This document shows, piece after piece, positions 1-7,526 of a stretch of DNA of 47,014 nt (positions are counted from its first letter, which is position 1; each line of letters starts with the position of its first letter). The notes under the pieces are model-generated. The model searched no databases, had not been told where the DNA came from, and was given only the letters and a program-made list of their open reading frames with translations. The translations under genes and the position numbers were made by a program. Origin of the DNA: Cellvibrionaceae bacterium (GTDB lineage Bacteria > Pseudomonadota > Gammaproteobacteria > Pseudomonadales > Cellvibrionaceae); NCBI GenBank assembly GCA_002707785.1, contig PANW01000006.1, forward strand, positions 1 through 47,014. Direction: 5' to 3'.

Positions 1-99
1 ATTTACCCGTAATTGCAAAACGTAACTCTGCGACAGGCCAGTAATCACGGGGTTCTCAGGGCGAAGTGTTACATTTGGAGGGAAAATCCCCAGTACCCC
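1..99 (+). repeat. Right end of a second Tn3-family copy
   Basis: These 99 bases are identical to 13012-13110. They hold the last codons and stop of tnpA (to about base 44) and a 38-bp right terminal inverted repeat ending in CAGTACCCC at 99. The rest of this copy lies left of the window. The right flank is an IS3-type orfB, not the sequence that flanks the other copy, so this is an independent insertion or a recombination product. Confidence 0.9.
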
Positions 100-816
100 A
101 ATCAGGTCCATCACCGAGGTCGAAGCCGAGTGCAGCAAAAGCGGCCTGCGCCGACCAGCCATAAAGCCACAGCTCCGAACCAGGTTTGGAGCTGGGACAT
201 CACGTATTGCTCCGCAAACGTGCGTGGTTTGTATTACTATCTGTACATGATTATGGATGTTTTCAGTCGAAAAATCGTTGGCTGGGAAGTACACGACCGG
301 GAATGTGGAGAACTGGCTGCCCAGCTATTGCAGCGTACGGTAATGCGAGAACAGTGCTTTAAGAAACCCATAATCCTGCACTCAGACAACGGTGCGCCAA
401 TGAAGTCCGTGACACTGAAAGCCAAAATGGAGGAGTTATGCATCACGGGGTCTCACAGCCGTCCACGGGTCAGCAATGACAATCCGTACTCTGAGTCACT
501 GTTTAGAACAATGAAATATTGTCCACGCTGGCCGTCAGAAGGATTTAAATGCCTACAAGCAGCTCGCGATTGGGTGAATGGGTTTGTAGATTGGTACAAT
601 GAAAAACACTGTCACAGCCGTATTGGGTTTGTAACACCGTCACAACGTCATCGCTCCCAAGATGAAGCCATTCTAAGAAATCGCCAGGAGGTATATGCAC
701 TGGCCAAAAGCAAAAATCCACACCGATGGTCAGGAGAAGTTAGGAAGTGGGAGTACGTCAAGGAAGTCGAACTAAATCCGGATAGCCCAGATATCGAGTG
801 TGAGCGGGCTGCATAA
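100..816 (+). pseudogene. IS3-family transposase OrfB, N-terminally truncated
   Basis: A DDE (rve-fold) transposase of the IS3 OrfB type. The retinued catalytic acidic residues are recognisable: D in SWDIT, D in HSDNG and E in NPYSESLF, followed by the usual WYNEKHCHSRIGFVTPSQRH tail. The N-terminal helical region is missing because the Tn3 right end joins directly at base 99/100. An apparent start inside the Tn3 end (base 13) would only produce a chimeric N-terminus. Without orfA and the left IS end the element cannot transpose by itself. The family call rests on remembered OrfB motifs. Confidence 0.85.
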
Positions 817-866
817 AAAATGGACTAATGGTGACAACTATCTTGAAAAACGCCGGACACACCTTT
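100..866 (+). mobile_element. IS3-family element, 5'-truncated by Tn3 end
   Basis: The 3' part of an IS3-family insertion sequence. The orfB reading frame begins abruptly at the Tn3 terminal repeat and ends at 816. The following stretch (about 830-866, containing GTGACAACTATCTTGAAAAA) resembles the terminal region seen in IS3 relatives and probably carries the IS right end. orfA and the left end are absent. The exact right boundary is inferred, because no partner terminal repeat is available. Confidence 0.7.
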
Positions 867-874
867 ATACTGAA

Positions 875-1141
875 ATGGTTGATTGGACTAACTGGACGCT
901 AGAACATACTTGGCATCTGTTGCGTTGTACACCGTTTTGGGTAGGGCGTTTGCCCGATCCCACTGGCTGGCGCAGGAGGTTGGACTGGGAAATTGGCGAT
1001 CGCCATCAAACCTTACATAATTTAATCCCGGGAAAAATCTTCAAAACAGCAGCAGGCTATAATGTCGTTCTCCAAGATGGTCTGATTAAAATCAAGTTTA
1101 AACTCGACCCTATCAATCTTGTTAAAAAATTATTGGGATAG
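875..1141 (+). pseudogene. Unidentified ORF remnant behind IS3
   Basis: An 88-codon open frame from an ATG at 875 that begins just after the IS3 right end; the frame continues upstream into IS sequence. The product is Trp-rich at its N-terminus and ends in a basic, hydrophobic stretch (IKIKFKLDPINLVKKLLG). I do not recognise a family. Its position suggests the 3' part of a gene interrupted by the IS. There is no convincing ribosome-binding site, so it may not be expressed. Confidence 0.3.
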
Positions 1142-1147
1142 AGAAAT

Positions 1148-1283
1148 ACCTAGTGTTATGTATTGAACAAAGTACAGATATAAAACACCGCGAAAAATGG
1201 CCTTTATGGCAAGATATGATCGTTTTACGCTGCATTTATAGGGTTTTCTATAAAGGCAATTAGTTCAATACATTACACTAGGT
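1148..1283. repeat. MITE-like element with 21-bp terminal inverted repeats
   Basis: ACCTAGTGTTATGTATTGAAC at 1148-1168 (21 bases, one mismatch) is inverted at 1263-1283, enclosing 94 bp with no ORF. A second inner pair (GCCTTTAT near 1200, ATAAAGGC near 1250) makes the whole 136 bp foldable. Size, symmetry and location in a transposon scar zone fit a miniature inverted-repeat element. No clear target duplication is seen. Confidence 0.55.
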
Positions 1284-1356
1284 CCAACGAACGGTATCTG
1301 TTTACTGGATTATTGGGTCTGAGACCGGCAACTTAATCACACGGCCCGTCTCGCAT

Positions 1357-1590
1357 TCACGACAGCGGAGTGTAAAGGTAATCCGTAGGTACTGCACTGA
1401 CGATACTGAATAAAACTGGGGAGCCTAACCTAAGTGCCACACTAAGGTGTACCCCTATATATTGGACGACATTGAATCTGGCTACCCAAGGTAAAAGATC
1501 TCCGATGCCAAGTATTTTCTCCTCCCATTCTTTGTCTGCCATTGCACCGCTACGGAAACACTGAGGAGATAATACGAGCAATAAAGGCAC
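1357..1590 (-). pseudogene. Short ORF fragment with TIR-like motif
   Basis: A 77-codon minus-strand frame starting with a weak GTG directly after a stop. Its first residues (LLLVLSPQC followed by S, then KEWEEKI) resemble the conserved Ser-Pro/Glu-Trp block of bacterial TIR domains. The remainder does not look like TIR, and there is no room for the N-terminal part of the domain. If the resemblance is real this is a fragment of a TIR protein, lying between a MITE-like repeat and a lipoprotein gene. Low confidence. Confidence 0.2.
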
Positions 1591-1722
1591 TTATAATCGA
1601 CAATACATGTAGTAACTATTACGACTGCAATTGGAGTTTATTTTGATTCTTGTCATCGACCAAGTCAGAGTAATTTGCTATGATGCATACAGTTCAACAG
1701 ATTAAACTGAAGGGAGAAAACT

Positions 1723-2322
1723 GTGATTAGAGCAATAAGACGCTTTCTTATTGTTTCAACCGTACTATTTTTGGCAGCCTGCTCCTATTCTGTTCGTCTT
1801 AATATTGACTCAATTGAACGCGCCACTGACCTCTCTCAGCTCTCTACTTATCGCTGGGATAATTCTGCCCTGGGGGAAATGGCTCCCGATGAGATGCGCA
1901 CTACCGAGTTCGACAAAATTCTGCGACAAGAAATGGAAGATAGCCTGGCAGATAAAGGATATCAAAAGGTAGAGGGAGATAGTGCTGACTTCACGATTGA
2001 CTACCGACTCACACAAAAAAACCAGGTGGCGGAATTCAGTGACGAAAACCCTTCGGAGTACGATGCAAACCCGTACGCGCTGCTGTGGCGCCTTGAAAAG
2101 GGCGAGAAACCAGCTTTCACGGGCATCAATGAACCCGAAAAGGAACTTGGAATTTATCAAAAAGGAACGCTTCACGTTGGAGCTTTCGATAACAGAGGAA
2201 TTCTTACATGGCATGTTTCGGCAGACAAAGTACTGAATGAAAGACACACTGAATCGGAGCATCAACTGGTTTTGCGTAAAATAGTACGTCGAATAATGAC
2301 CCATTTCCCTGCTCGCCAATAG
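1723..2322 (+). CDS. DUF4136-type outer-membrane lipoprotein
   Basis: A 199-aa predicted lipoprotein. It starts at GTG 1723, preceded by an AGGGAG ribosome-binding site. The N-terminus is a short basic stretch, a hydrophobic core and a lipobox LAAC with Cys near residue 20, indicating lipidation and envelope location. The body has the DUF4136 layout: a Tyr-Arg-Trp strand after the lipobox, a helix with DKILRQEMEDSLADKGY, then ADFTIDYRL. The family's molecular function is unknown. It is a single gene, convergent with the START-like gene downstream. Confidence 0.75.
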   Translation: MIRAIRRFLIVSTVLFLAACSYSVRLNIDSIERATDLSQLSTYRWDNSALGEMAPDEMRTTEFDKILRQEMEDSLADKGYQKVEGDSADFTIDYRLTQKNQVAEFSDENPSEYDANPYALLWRLEKGEKPAFTGINEPEKELGIYQKGTLHVGAFDNRGILTWHVSADKVLNERHTESEHQLVLRKIVRRIMTHFPARQ

Positions 2323-2379
2323 GTCTCTGGAACACTGATTATGCTAGCTGGGCGCAGAGAAGACCTTCCGGTAGCGCTT

Positions 2380-3009
2380 CTATCGATTTGTTAATGAAGT
2401 GCACTTTGACTCTGTTGAGTTTTGAGAGTATGTACCATTTTGTCGCCGGGATACGTGTTCTATGCGCTTTGCCGTCCCAACAAATTCTCCATAGAAGCTG
2501 GATCTGATGAGGTAGGTTCCAATCAACGGCGGCACCCAAAAGGCAGGCTGCATCTTCGCAGAATATACCATCAAGGTTCCCGTACCGTCTGGACTCAAGC
2601 GCCAAACAGAATGCCCCGCAACAAAGTCACTCAGTTCGGGCACGACAATACCGGTTACCATCCGCGGCTGTTCTTCAAAAAGATCTTCGACTTTTACAAC
2701 GTCTTTACAAAAGAAAAGAATGCAATCTCGAAACCGTGTCAATACCCGCCGTTGACGATTTGCAGGGTCGTAGCTTAGAACTTTGCTATCGATGATAACC
2801 GGATTCAGGCACTGGAGTTTGCTGTAATCGGTTAAGGTTTCATACACCGCCCCGATAGGTGCTTCGATGCGGGCCGTAATCGAAACTCCGAAATTGTCGG
2901 CTTCGCGTTGAAACGCATAATGGCGTATATCAACCTCAGAGGCATAAGCACAACTTAAGCCCCAGATAATCAACTGTACGCGGCATAGCCATGAGCAAGA
3001 TCTCATCAT
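2380..3009 (-). CDS. Secreted SRPBCC (START-like) family protein
   Basis: A 209-aa protein starting at ATG 3009; a TTG at 3030 also opens the frame but is less likely. A signal-peptide-like N-terminus (basic, then a WLCRVQLIIWGL core and SCAYAS) precedes a helix-grip ligand-binding fold typical of the polyketide-cyclase/START superfamily: ITARIEAPIGAVYETLTDY near residues 45-65 and the long C-terminal helix ending RIEHVSRR. Such proteins bind hydrophobic ligands; the ligand here is unknown. It probably acts in the periplasm. The next minus-strand gene is 170 bp upstream. Confidence 0.65.
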   Translation of the reverse strand: MMRSCSWLCRVQLIIWGLSCAYASEVDIRHYAFQREADNFGVSITARIEAPIGAVYETLTDYSKLQCLNPVIIDSKVLSYDPANRQRRVLTRFRDCILFFCKDVVKVEDLFEEQPRMVTGIVVPELSDFVAGHSVWRLSPDGTGTLMVYSAKMQPAFWVPPLIGTYLIRSSFYGEFVGTAKRIEHVSRRQNGTYSQNSTESKCTSLTNR

Positions 3010-3182
3010 GAAGTATGACCGTTCGGACAAAGATCGGCGAGTCCCGCCCAGTTAAAACGCAACTGTGCCAACTGCGCGACAAGCGGCTATGTTGACAATA
3101 CACATCACAGTCACCTATAAGGCTGACCATAACAAGAGTCGGCGGAAAATGGGAAACCGGGAACAAAAATTCCCTTAGGCGA

Positions 3183-3527
3183 TTAAACGGCAATAGGTGG
3201 GCGCAGCAAGGTCTCTATGTGTCGCTTAGGATATGTTTTTTTAAGTTTGGGATTTGTGCAGATGTTCAACACTCTCGGAGTATACTGTAAGGGTGTTGGC
3301 AGAGCATCACACGCACCAATACAGCACAGACACTCGACTTGGTGACAGTCCTGAGGATCGGAAGAAACCGAAGGCGAAGAGATACCTTCAGACAAATGCC
3401 CGCTGTGGTTGTGGCTCTCAACGTTGACTTCCTCAATGGAGAAAATCGTCGTACTTCCATTCATCATCGCCAAGCCATGATAGGCAAAAACGATAATAAA
3501 AGAGAAAACTATATAACGGATGTTCAT
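3183..3527 (-). CDS. Small secreted His/Cys-rich protein
   Basis: A 114-aa protein with an N-terminal signal peptide (about 1-21, hydrophobic FSFIIVFAYHGLA). It carries a His-rich segment ESHNHSGH followed by a Cys cluster CHQVECLCCIGAC. The composition resembles small periplasmic proteins found beside heavy-metal efflux genes (DUF2946 or CzcI-like), but no efflux gene is visible here, so metal binding is inference only. The C-terminal 35 residues are basic. It lies upstream of, and in the same orientation as, the START-like gene. Confidence 0.55.
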   Translation of the reverse strand: MNIRYIVFSFIIVFAYHGLAMMNGSTTIFSIEEVNVESHNHSGHLSEGISSPSVSSDPQDCHQVECLCCIGACDALPTPLQYTPRVLNICTNPKLKKTYPKRHIETLLRPPIAV

Positions 3528-3750
3528 TTCAACGATTACTCGCCTCTTCCTATACAGTGTAGTCCACCTGTTTGGCTACAGTGCCTGACTGGAGCTTCAA
3601 ATAGAGGGCAAATGCCAACTAGCGGAATGAGTTCCCCACACGTTTGCGCTGGTTTGATATTGAATCCAGTTACTTCTCATGGAGCTATAACCAGGCACTA
3701 CGGGCTTGAAACAAGGTGAGACTTTGCGGCTACCAACTTGGGTGATGTGC

Positions 3751-4515
3751 TTATTCGACATACATGATCAACTGATGCTGCGCGCTGAACAGGAAACTGG
3801 GATTTATGCCGAACAATTTCTGGAAGCTGCGAGTCAAGTGGGCTGAATCAGTAAAGCCCCCTTCCTGAGCGGCATAAATGAGAGGTTTACCCTGGCAGGC
3901 GGCTTTGGCGGCCGACCGCAGCTTTTGCCACAACACATACCGGCGGATCGGAGTGCCTAGTTGCTGTCGAAACAGGTGCGCAAGACGATCAGGAGAAAGG
4001 CTGACGTGCTTGGCCAGTTGCTCCAAAGGTACCTGTACGCCTTGACTCTGGTCCAGGTATCTCAGCGCTTTGATAATCCGAGGGTCCAAAGGCTGGGCTT
4101 CTTGGATCTCTGCGGGCTCAATGAGTTTTTGCACCAACTGTTTCGCCAGGGTTGGATCTGCGCCCGTCTTAAGCATATCTAAAAATTGGGTTTTAAGTTT
4201 CTCTTTCACAGAAAAATTCTTGAAGCCACCGGTCTGATCACCGGGAAAAAAATTGACCAAACGTTCATAATCTTCAGACTCGGGCTCCAGGTAGAGGCTG
4301 GCCACCCATTGCCCTTCGATCAACAGGCTGTGCCGGGTTTCACTGTCTATAATGACTGCCGACAGCAGCCTCTCCTGATCGCCCCCTTTGTTAAGCCGCA
4401 AGGGGCCGTCCAGGGCGATAGTCAGCTGGACCGCGTGATGAGTATGCTCCTGGCTGTCAAAGCTCCTTCCCACATACAGCACCTGTCGCGACCACAGATA
4501 CAGTTGGCTTTTCAT
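3751..4515 (-). CDS. AraC-family transcriptional regulator
   Basis: A 254-aa regulator. The C-terminal 100 residues form the double helix-turn-helix AraC domain: QVPLEQLAKHVSLSPDRLAHLFRQQLGTP for the first helix pair, then AAQEGGFTDSAHLTRSFQKLFGINPS for the second. The N-terminal half is a cupin-like sensor (HTHHAVQLTIAL). It is divergent from the hydroxylase gene downstream of 4649, so that gene is its likely target. The ligand is unknown. Confidence 0.88.
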   Translation of the reverse strand: MKSQLYLWSRQVLYVGRSFDSQEHTHHAVQLTIALDGPLRLNKGGDQERLLSAVIIDSETRHSLLIEGQWVASLYLEPESEDYERLVNFFPGDQTGGFKNFSVKEKLKTQFLDMLKTGADPTLAKQLVQKLIEPAEIQEAQPLDPRIIKALRYLDQSQGVQVPLEQLAKHVSLSPDRLAHLFRQQLGTPIRRYVLWQKLRSAAKAACQGKPLIYAAQEGGFTDSAHLTRSFQKLFGINPSFLFSAQHQLIMYVE

Positions 4516-4648
4516 AATGCCTTCATTATCTCTATTGCCTTTGAAGGTGACCGGTTTTTACAAAGGGATTCATCAATACAGCGGCATAATACCCCCTGAT
4601 CCCATTGAGAAAGCGCTCGCAATTAGGCAAAGCTATCACCAAAGCCGA

Positions 4649-5563
4649 ATGGTACCGCATATGGAAAGAATACGCAGGCTGCTGAAATATGCCTATTTCC
4701 CCCTGATGTTTCTCGGCTTCAACGGTGTCGCCATTGCCCTGGTGCAGGCTCAGGTCGCTTATAGCTCACTCTGGATTCTCATGGCGGTCGCGCTTTTTGT
4801 CTCTTTCACCATCGAACACCTGATTCCCTACAACGGCTTGTGGAACCGGGCTCAGGCCGATGGCCTGCGCGACAGTCTGCATTTTGTGATCAACGAATCC
4901 AGTAACTACGCGGGCGTGTTGTTGCTGCCACTACTTGGCGGCCTCACTTTGCTGCCTTCGGCCTGGCCTGAGGAGTGGCCTTTTTGGGGGCAGTTACTGC
5001 TGGCCGTTGTGGTGTTTGATATTGGATCCACCCTGTTTCATTGGCTGAGCCACAAAAGCCCGCTTTTTTGGCGTTTCCACGCTATTCATCATGCCCCCAA
5101 ACGGCTCTACGGTTTTAACGGCATAATGAAGCACCCGGTTTTTCAACTGATGGATGCCCTGGTCGCTCTCGGCCCGCTGGTCCTGATCGGTATTCCCCAA
5201 GATGTGGCGGTTGTGTTGGTTTTCAGTATTTTTGTTCAGCTACTGATTCAGCACTCCAATGCCGACATGAGGACCGGTCCCTTGCGCCATGTATTTGCGA
5301 GCGCTGAAGTGCATCGCTTTCACCACCTCAAGGGTCAGGCTGGCGATGTGAATTTTGGCTTGTTTTTTTCATTTTGGGACTTTGCCCTCGGTACCGCCTA
5401 CTTTGAAAAACGCAACGCTCCCCTGCGCAGTACTGACATCGGTATCGGCCATGCCCCCCACTACCCTACGGACTACTGGGGACAGCTCAAAGCACCTTTT
5501 CAATACAGGCAAAAGACTAGCATTAGAAACGGGAAAAACGTTATGGGCGCCGGTGAACCCTAA
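4649..5563 (+). CDS. Sterol desaturase / fatty acid hydroxylase family membrane protein
   Basis: An integral-membrane di-iron oxygenase-type protein of about 305 aa. Several hydrophobic helices surround the family histidine motifs: HWLSH (HxxxH), FHAIHH (HxxHH), a further His in QHSNADM, and HRFHH. The open frame extends back to 4517, but that would leave 1 bp to the divergent AraC gene. ATG 4649 or 4661 leaves space for both promoters and is preferred. The family hydroxylates or desaturates lipid tails; the substrate here is unknown. The AraC regulator at 4515 probably controls it. Confidence 0.8.
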   Translation: MVPHMERIRRLLKYAYFPLMFLGFNGVAIALVQAQVAYSSLWILMAVALFVSFTIEHLIPYNGLWNRAQADGLRDSLHFVINESSNYAGVLLLPLLGGLTLLPSAWPEEWPFWGQLLLAVVVFDIGSTLFHWLSHKSPLFWRFHAIHHAPKRLYGFNGIMKHPVFQLMDALVALGPLVLIGIPQDVAVVLVFSIFVQLLIQHSNADMRTGPLRHVFASAEVHRFHHLKGQAGDVNFGLFFSFWDFALGTAYFEKRNAPLRSTDIGIGHAPHYPTDYWGQLKAPFQYRQKTSIRNGKNVMGAGEP

Positions 5564-5858
5564 CTCCACCAGAAACTCGAGATCCATATAGGTGGACTTA
5601 AGGGGTAATTCGCGAGCCGATCCATCTGATCAGCCAGGGCTCTTTCTACCTTAAAGGCCAGACTGTATTAGAATACCAGTATGATCCAGACCGCCTGCTC
5701 TACCCAATGCGTCAAACTGGAGTGGTCACGTCCCTATCGACTGGAAAGCGGACATTGGAGGCAAGCCGCGGGCGATAGCCAATCCATTCGGCCCAATGCC
5801 ATTGAGACCAATTGGGGAAATGCCGCCGGCATGACCAATGTGGTTGGGGACGCAGTAG

Positions 5859-6266
5859 TCACTTCTTAGGTTTCACATACAAGATGAGGGTGTGCCCAAT
5901 CAGATCAAATTCATGCTCCTCGGCGATCTTCTTCTGCAAGGTTTCGATTTCGTCACTGTAAAACTCAATCACTTTCCCGCTTTCAACACAGACCATGTGA
6001 TCGTGGTGATCACCACGGTTGAGTTCAAAGACTGAATGGTCCTCATCGAAATGATGGCGTGTCACCAGCCCGGCACCCTCAAACTGCGTGAGGGTACGGT
6101 AGACCGTGGCTATCCCCACATCCTCCCCCGCATCCAACAGTGCCTTGTAGACATCCTCAACGCTCATATGGTGCTCAGCAGCGCTTTCCAATACCTGCAA
6201 AATCTTGATACGTGGCAGGGTCACTTTCAACCCCACTTTACGTAGCTCCTGGTTTTCCTTCGCCAT
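5859..6266 (-). CDS. fur: Ferric uptake regulator Fur
   Basis: A 135-aa iron-responsive repressor of full family length. The N-terminal winged helix contains LRKVGLKVTLPRIKILQVLE and GIATVYRTLTQFEGAGLV. The metal-binding region carries HHFDEDHSVFEL and HHDHMVC. The position of the second Cys in the classical CxxC is Ser (CVES), as in Pseudomonas Fur, which suggests a Pseudomonas-like lineage. It probably represses the receptor gene downstream of the Fur box at 9736-9750. bamE, recN and fldA, common chromosomal neighbours, are absent. ATG 6266 follows a weak AAGAG site. Confidence 0.95.
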   Translation of the reverse strand: MAKENQELRKVGLKVTLPRIKILQVLESAAEHHMSVEDVYKALLDAGEDVGIATVYRTLTQFEGAGLVTRHHFDEDHSVFELNRGDHHDHMVCVESGKVIEFYSDEIETLQKKIAEEHEFDLIGHTLILYVKPKK

Positions 6267-6651
6267 ACCACTCTTACTCTCATAGCGTTAGAGGTTTTAA
6301 GATATTTTCCCAGTCTGTCAATTGTTGTGCCGTTATTGACATTTGGCGATCTTGTTACCGATTTAAAAGATTGCAGAAAGGAATTGTTTGATCGCTTCTC
6401 AATGATGGATTTACAACACTGTACGGTTACAAATAACACACTTTGACGTGTAACTCTTTGACGATATTCGAGAGTACACCTCGCTTTTTACCAAGTTTTA
6501 TGGGCCAAATTCACGGATTTTCCCGCGAATAAAAACCCAATAAATACAAAAGGTTAACGATGTAACTGTCTCTCTATATTGTTGAACACCCTACTCAGAC
6601 ATTTAATAGGCATCAATAACATTGGCGGGTCGCTACTGGGACGTGGCAATT
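6267..6651. other. Intergenic region upstream of fur
   Basis: A 385-bp gap between fur and the cytochrome b561 gene, both read leftward. It must hold the fur promoter. I see no gene, no strong palindrome and no good Fur-box match in it. No terminator with a clear U-tract is visible for the cytochrome gene. Confidence 0.4.
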
Positions 6652-7200
6652 TCATTTCTTGTCTAAAAGCATTCGAGTGAGCGTATTATCCCTTAGAAAA
6701 TAGTGATGAAATAATGCGGAAGCTGCATGTAATCCGATCAGGAAATAAACTACAGTTCCAACAGCCTCATGAATTTCTTCGACAACCTCTGCAATATCTT
6801 TATTCTCAGCGATTAATGCCGGCAAATATAAACCAAAAAATGGGATCGACTTGCCTTCCCCACTCAATATTAACCACCCCCCCAATGGCATTCCAATCAT
6901 CAAACCGTAAAATGTTACATGAACAATCTTCGCCAATAATTTCTGCCATGCAACCGGTTCTGGTTCTATACGAGGCGTTGCTTGCGATAGGCGCACGGCC
7001 AAACGTAACCAAACCAGTACGAAGACAAGGAGTCCTAACATAAAGTGCCATGTCTTTAGTGCCTCGCGTGTGTCGCTGCCTTTAGGGTAGAATTCTCGCA
7101 ACTCTATACAGGCAAATACCGCCACAAGTAAACCAACCATGAACCAATGCAGCCCGATTGAGGCCACCCCATATCGCTTGTCAGTGTTTTTCCAGCTCAT
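6652..7200 (-). CDS. Cytochrome b561
   Basis: A 182-aa di-heme membrane cytochrome of the bacterial CybB type. Four hydrophobic helices are evident. The expected heme-ligand histidines are H18 (ASIGLHWFMVG), H52 (TWHFMLG), and C-terminal histidines in the GLHAASALFHHYFLRD segment that ends the fourth helix. The family moves electrons between quinol and acceptors such as superoxide in the inner membrane. ATG 7200 follows an AAGAGG site. It lies among iron genes, but no convincing Fur box was found upstream. Confidence 0.88.
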   Translation of the reverse strand: MSWKNTDKRYGVASIGLHWFMVGLLVAVFACIELREFYPKGSDTREALKTWHFMLGLLVFVLVWLRLAVRLSQATPRIEPEPVAWQKLLAKIVHVTFYGLMIGMPLGGWLILSGEGKSIPFFGLYLPALIAENKDIAEVVEEIHEAVGTVVYFLIGLHAASALFHHYFLRDNTLTRMLLDKK

Positions 7201-7526
7201 CGCGAACCTCTTATTTGAACCCCAGCCAAACTAGTGTCAATTTGAAAAGAATAATGACAATAAATCCAATGAGTGAAGAAAATCGTCACCATAAGCACCT
7301 TCACCCCAACAATTATACTTATACTAAACATCTTATCTAAGGATTTCTTAAGGCAGATCCTGTCTATCCTTCGACTGATCGATCTGGGTTGAGGTGACCT
7401 AAATCGATCTGTAGTATTGTTTCTCAGGAAGGATCTCGCCGCCTGCCTCTGGATGCTAATGGAAAGCAGTCAATCAAAAACGGGGCACTAAGCGCCCCGT
7501 AAAAAGTTGAACTAAATCTGACGTCC
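7201..7526. other. Intergenic region, cytochrome b561 promoter side
   Basis: A 326-bp gap carrying the cytochrome b561 promoter at its left and the receptor-gene terminator (7474-7502) at its right. I see no ORF worth reporting. The central part contains several GATC-containing direct repeats (GATCGATCTG near 7380 and TCGATCTG near 7402) of unknown meaning. Confidence 0.4.
7474..7502 (-). terminator. Rho-independent terminator of the TonB receptor gene
   Basis: On the minus strand ACGGGGC, a 7-nt loop and GCCCCGT form a 7-bp GC-rich stem (7480-7500) followed by a run of five T, 27 bp after the receptor stop codon. Confidence 0.85.

Noticed and set aside
13..99. Start of the IS3 transposase frame inside the Tn3 end
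   Set aside because: The first 29 codons are Tn3 terminal sequence read through the junction, not part of the IS3 protein.
3540..3600. Possible MerR-type promoter (dyad GCTCCAG/CTGTAGC) upstream of the His/Cys-rich protein
   Set aside because: The -10 is not at the 19-20 bp spacing such promoters need, and no MerR gene is nearby.
5564..5858. Protein-like stretches in two plus-strand frames between the hydroxylase gene and fur
   Set aside because: The frames are short, overlap out of phase and match no family I know; a decayed gene is possible but cannot be supported.
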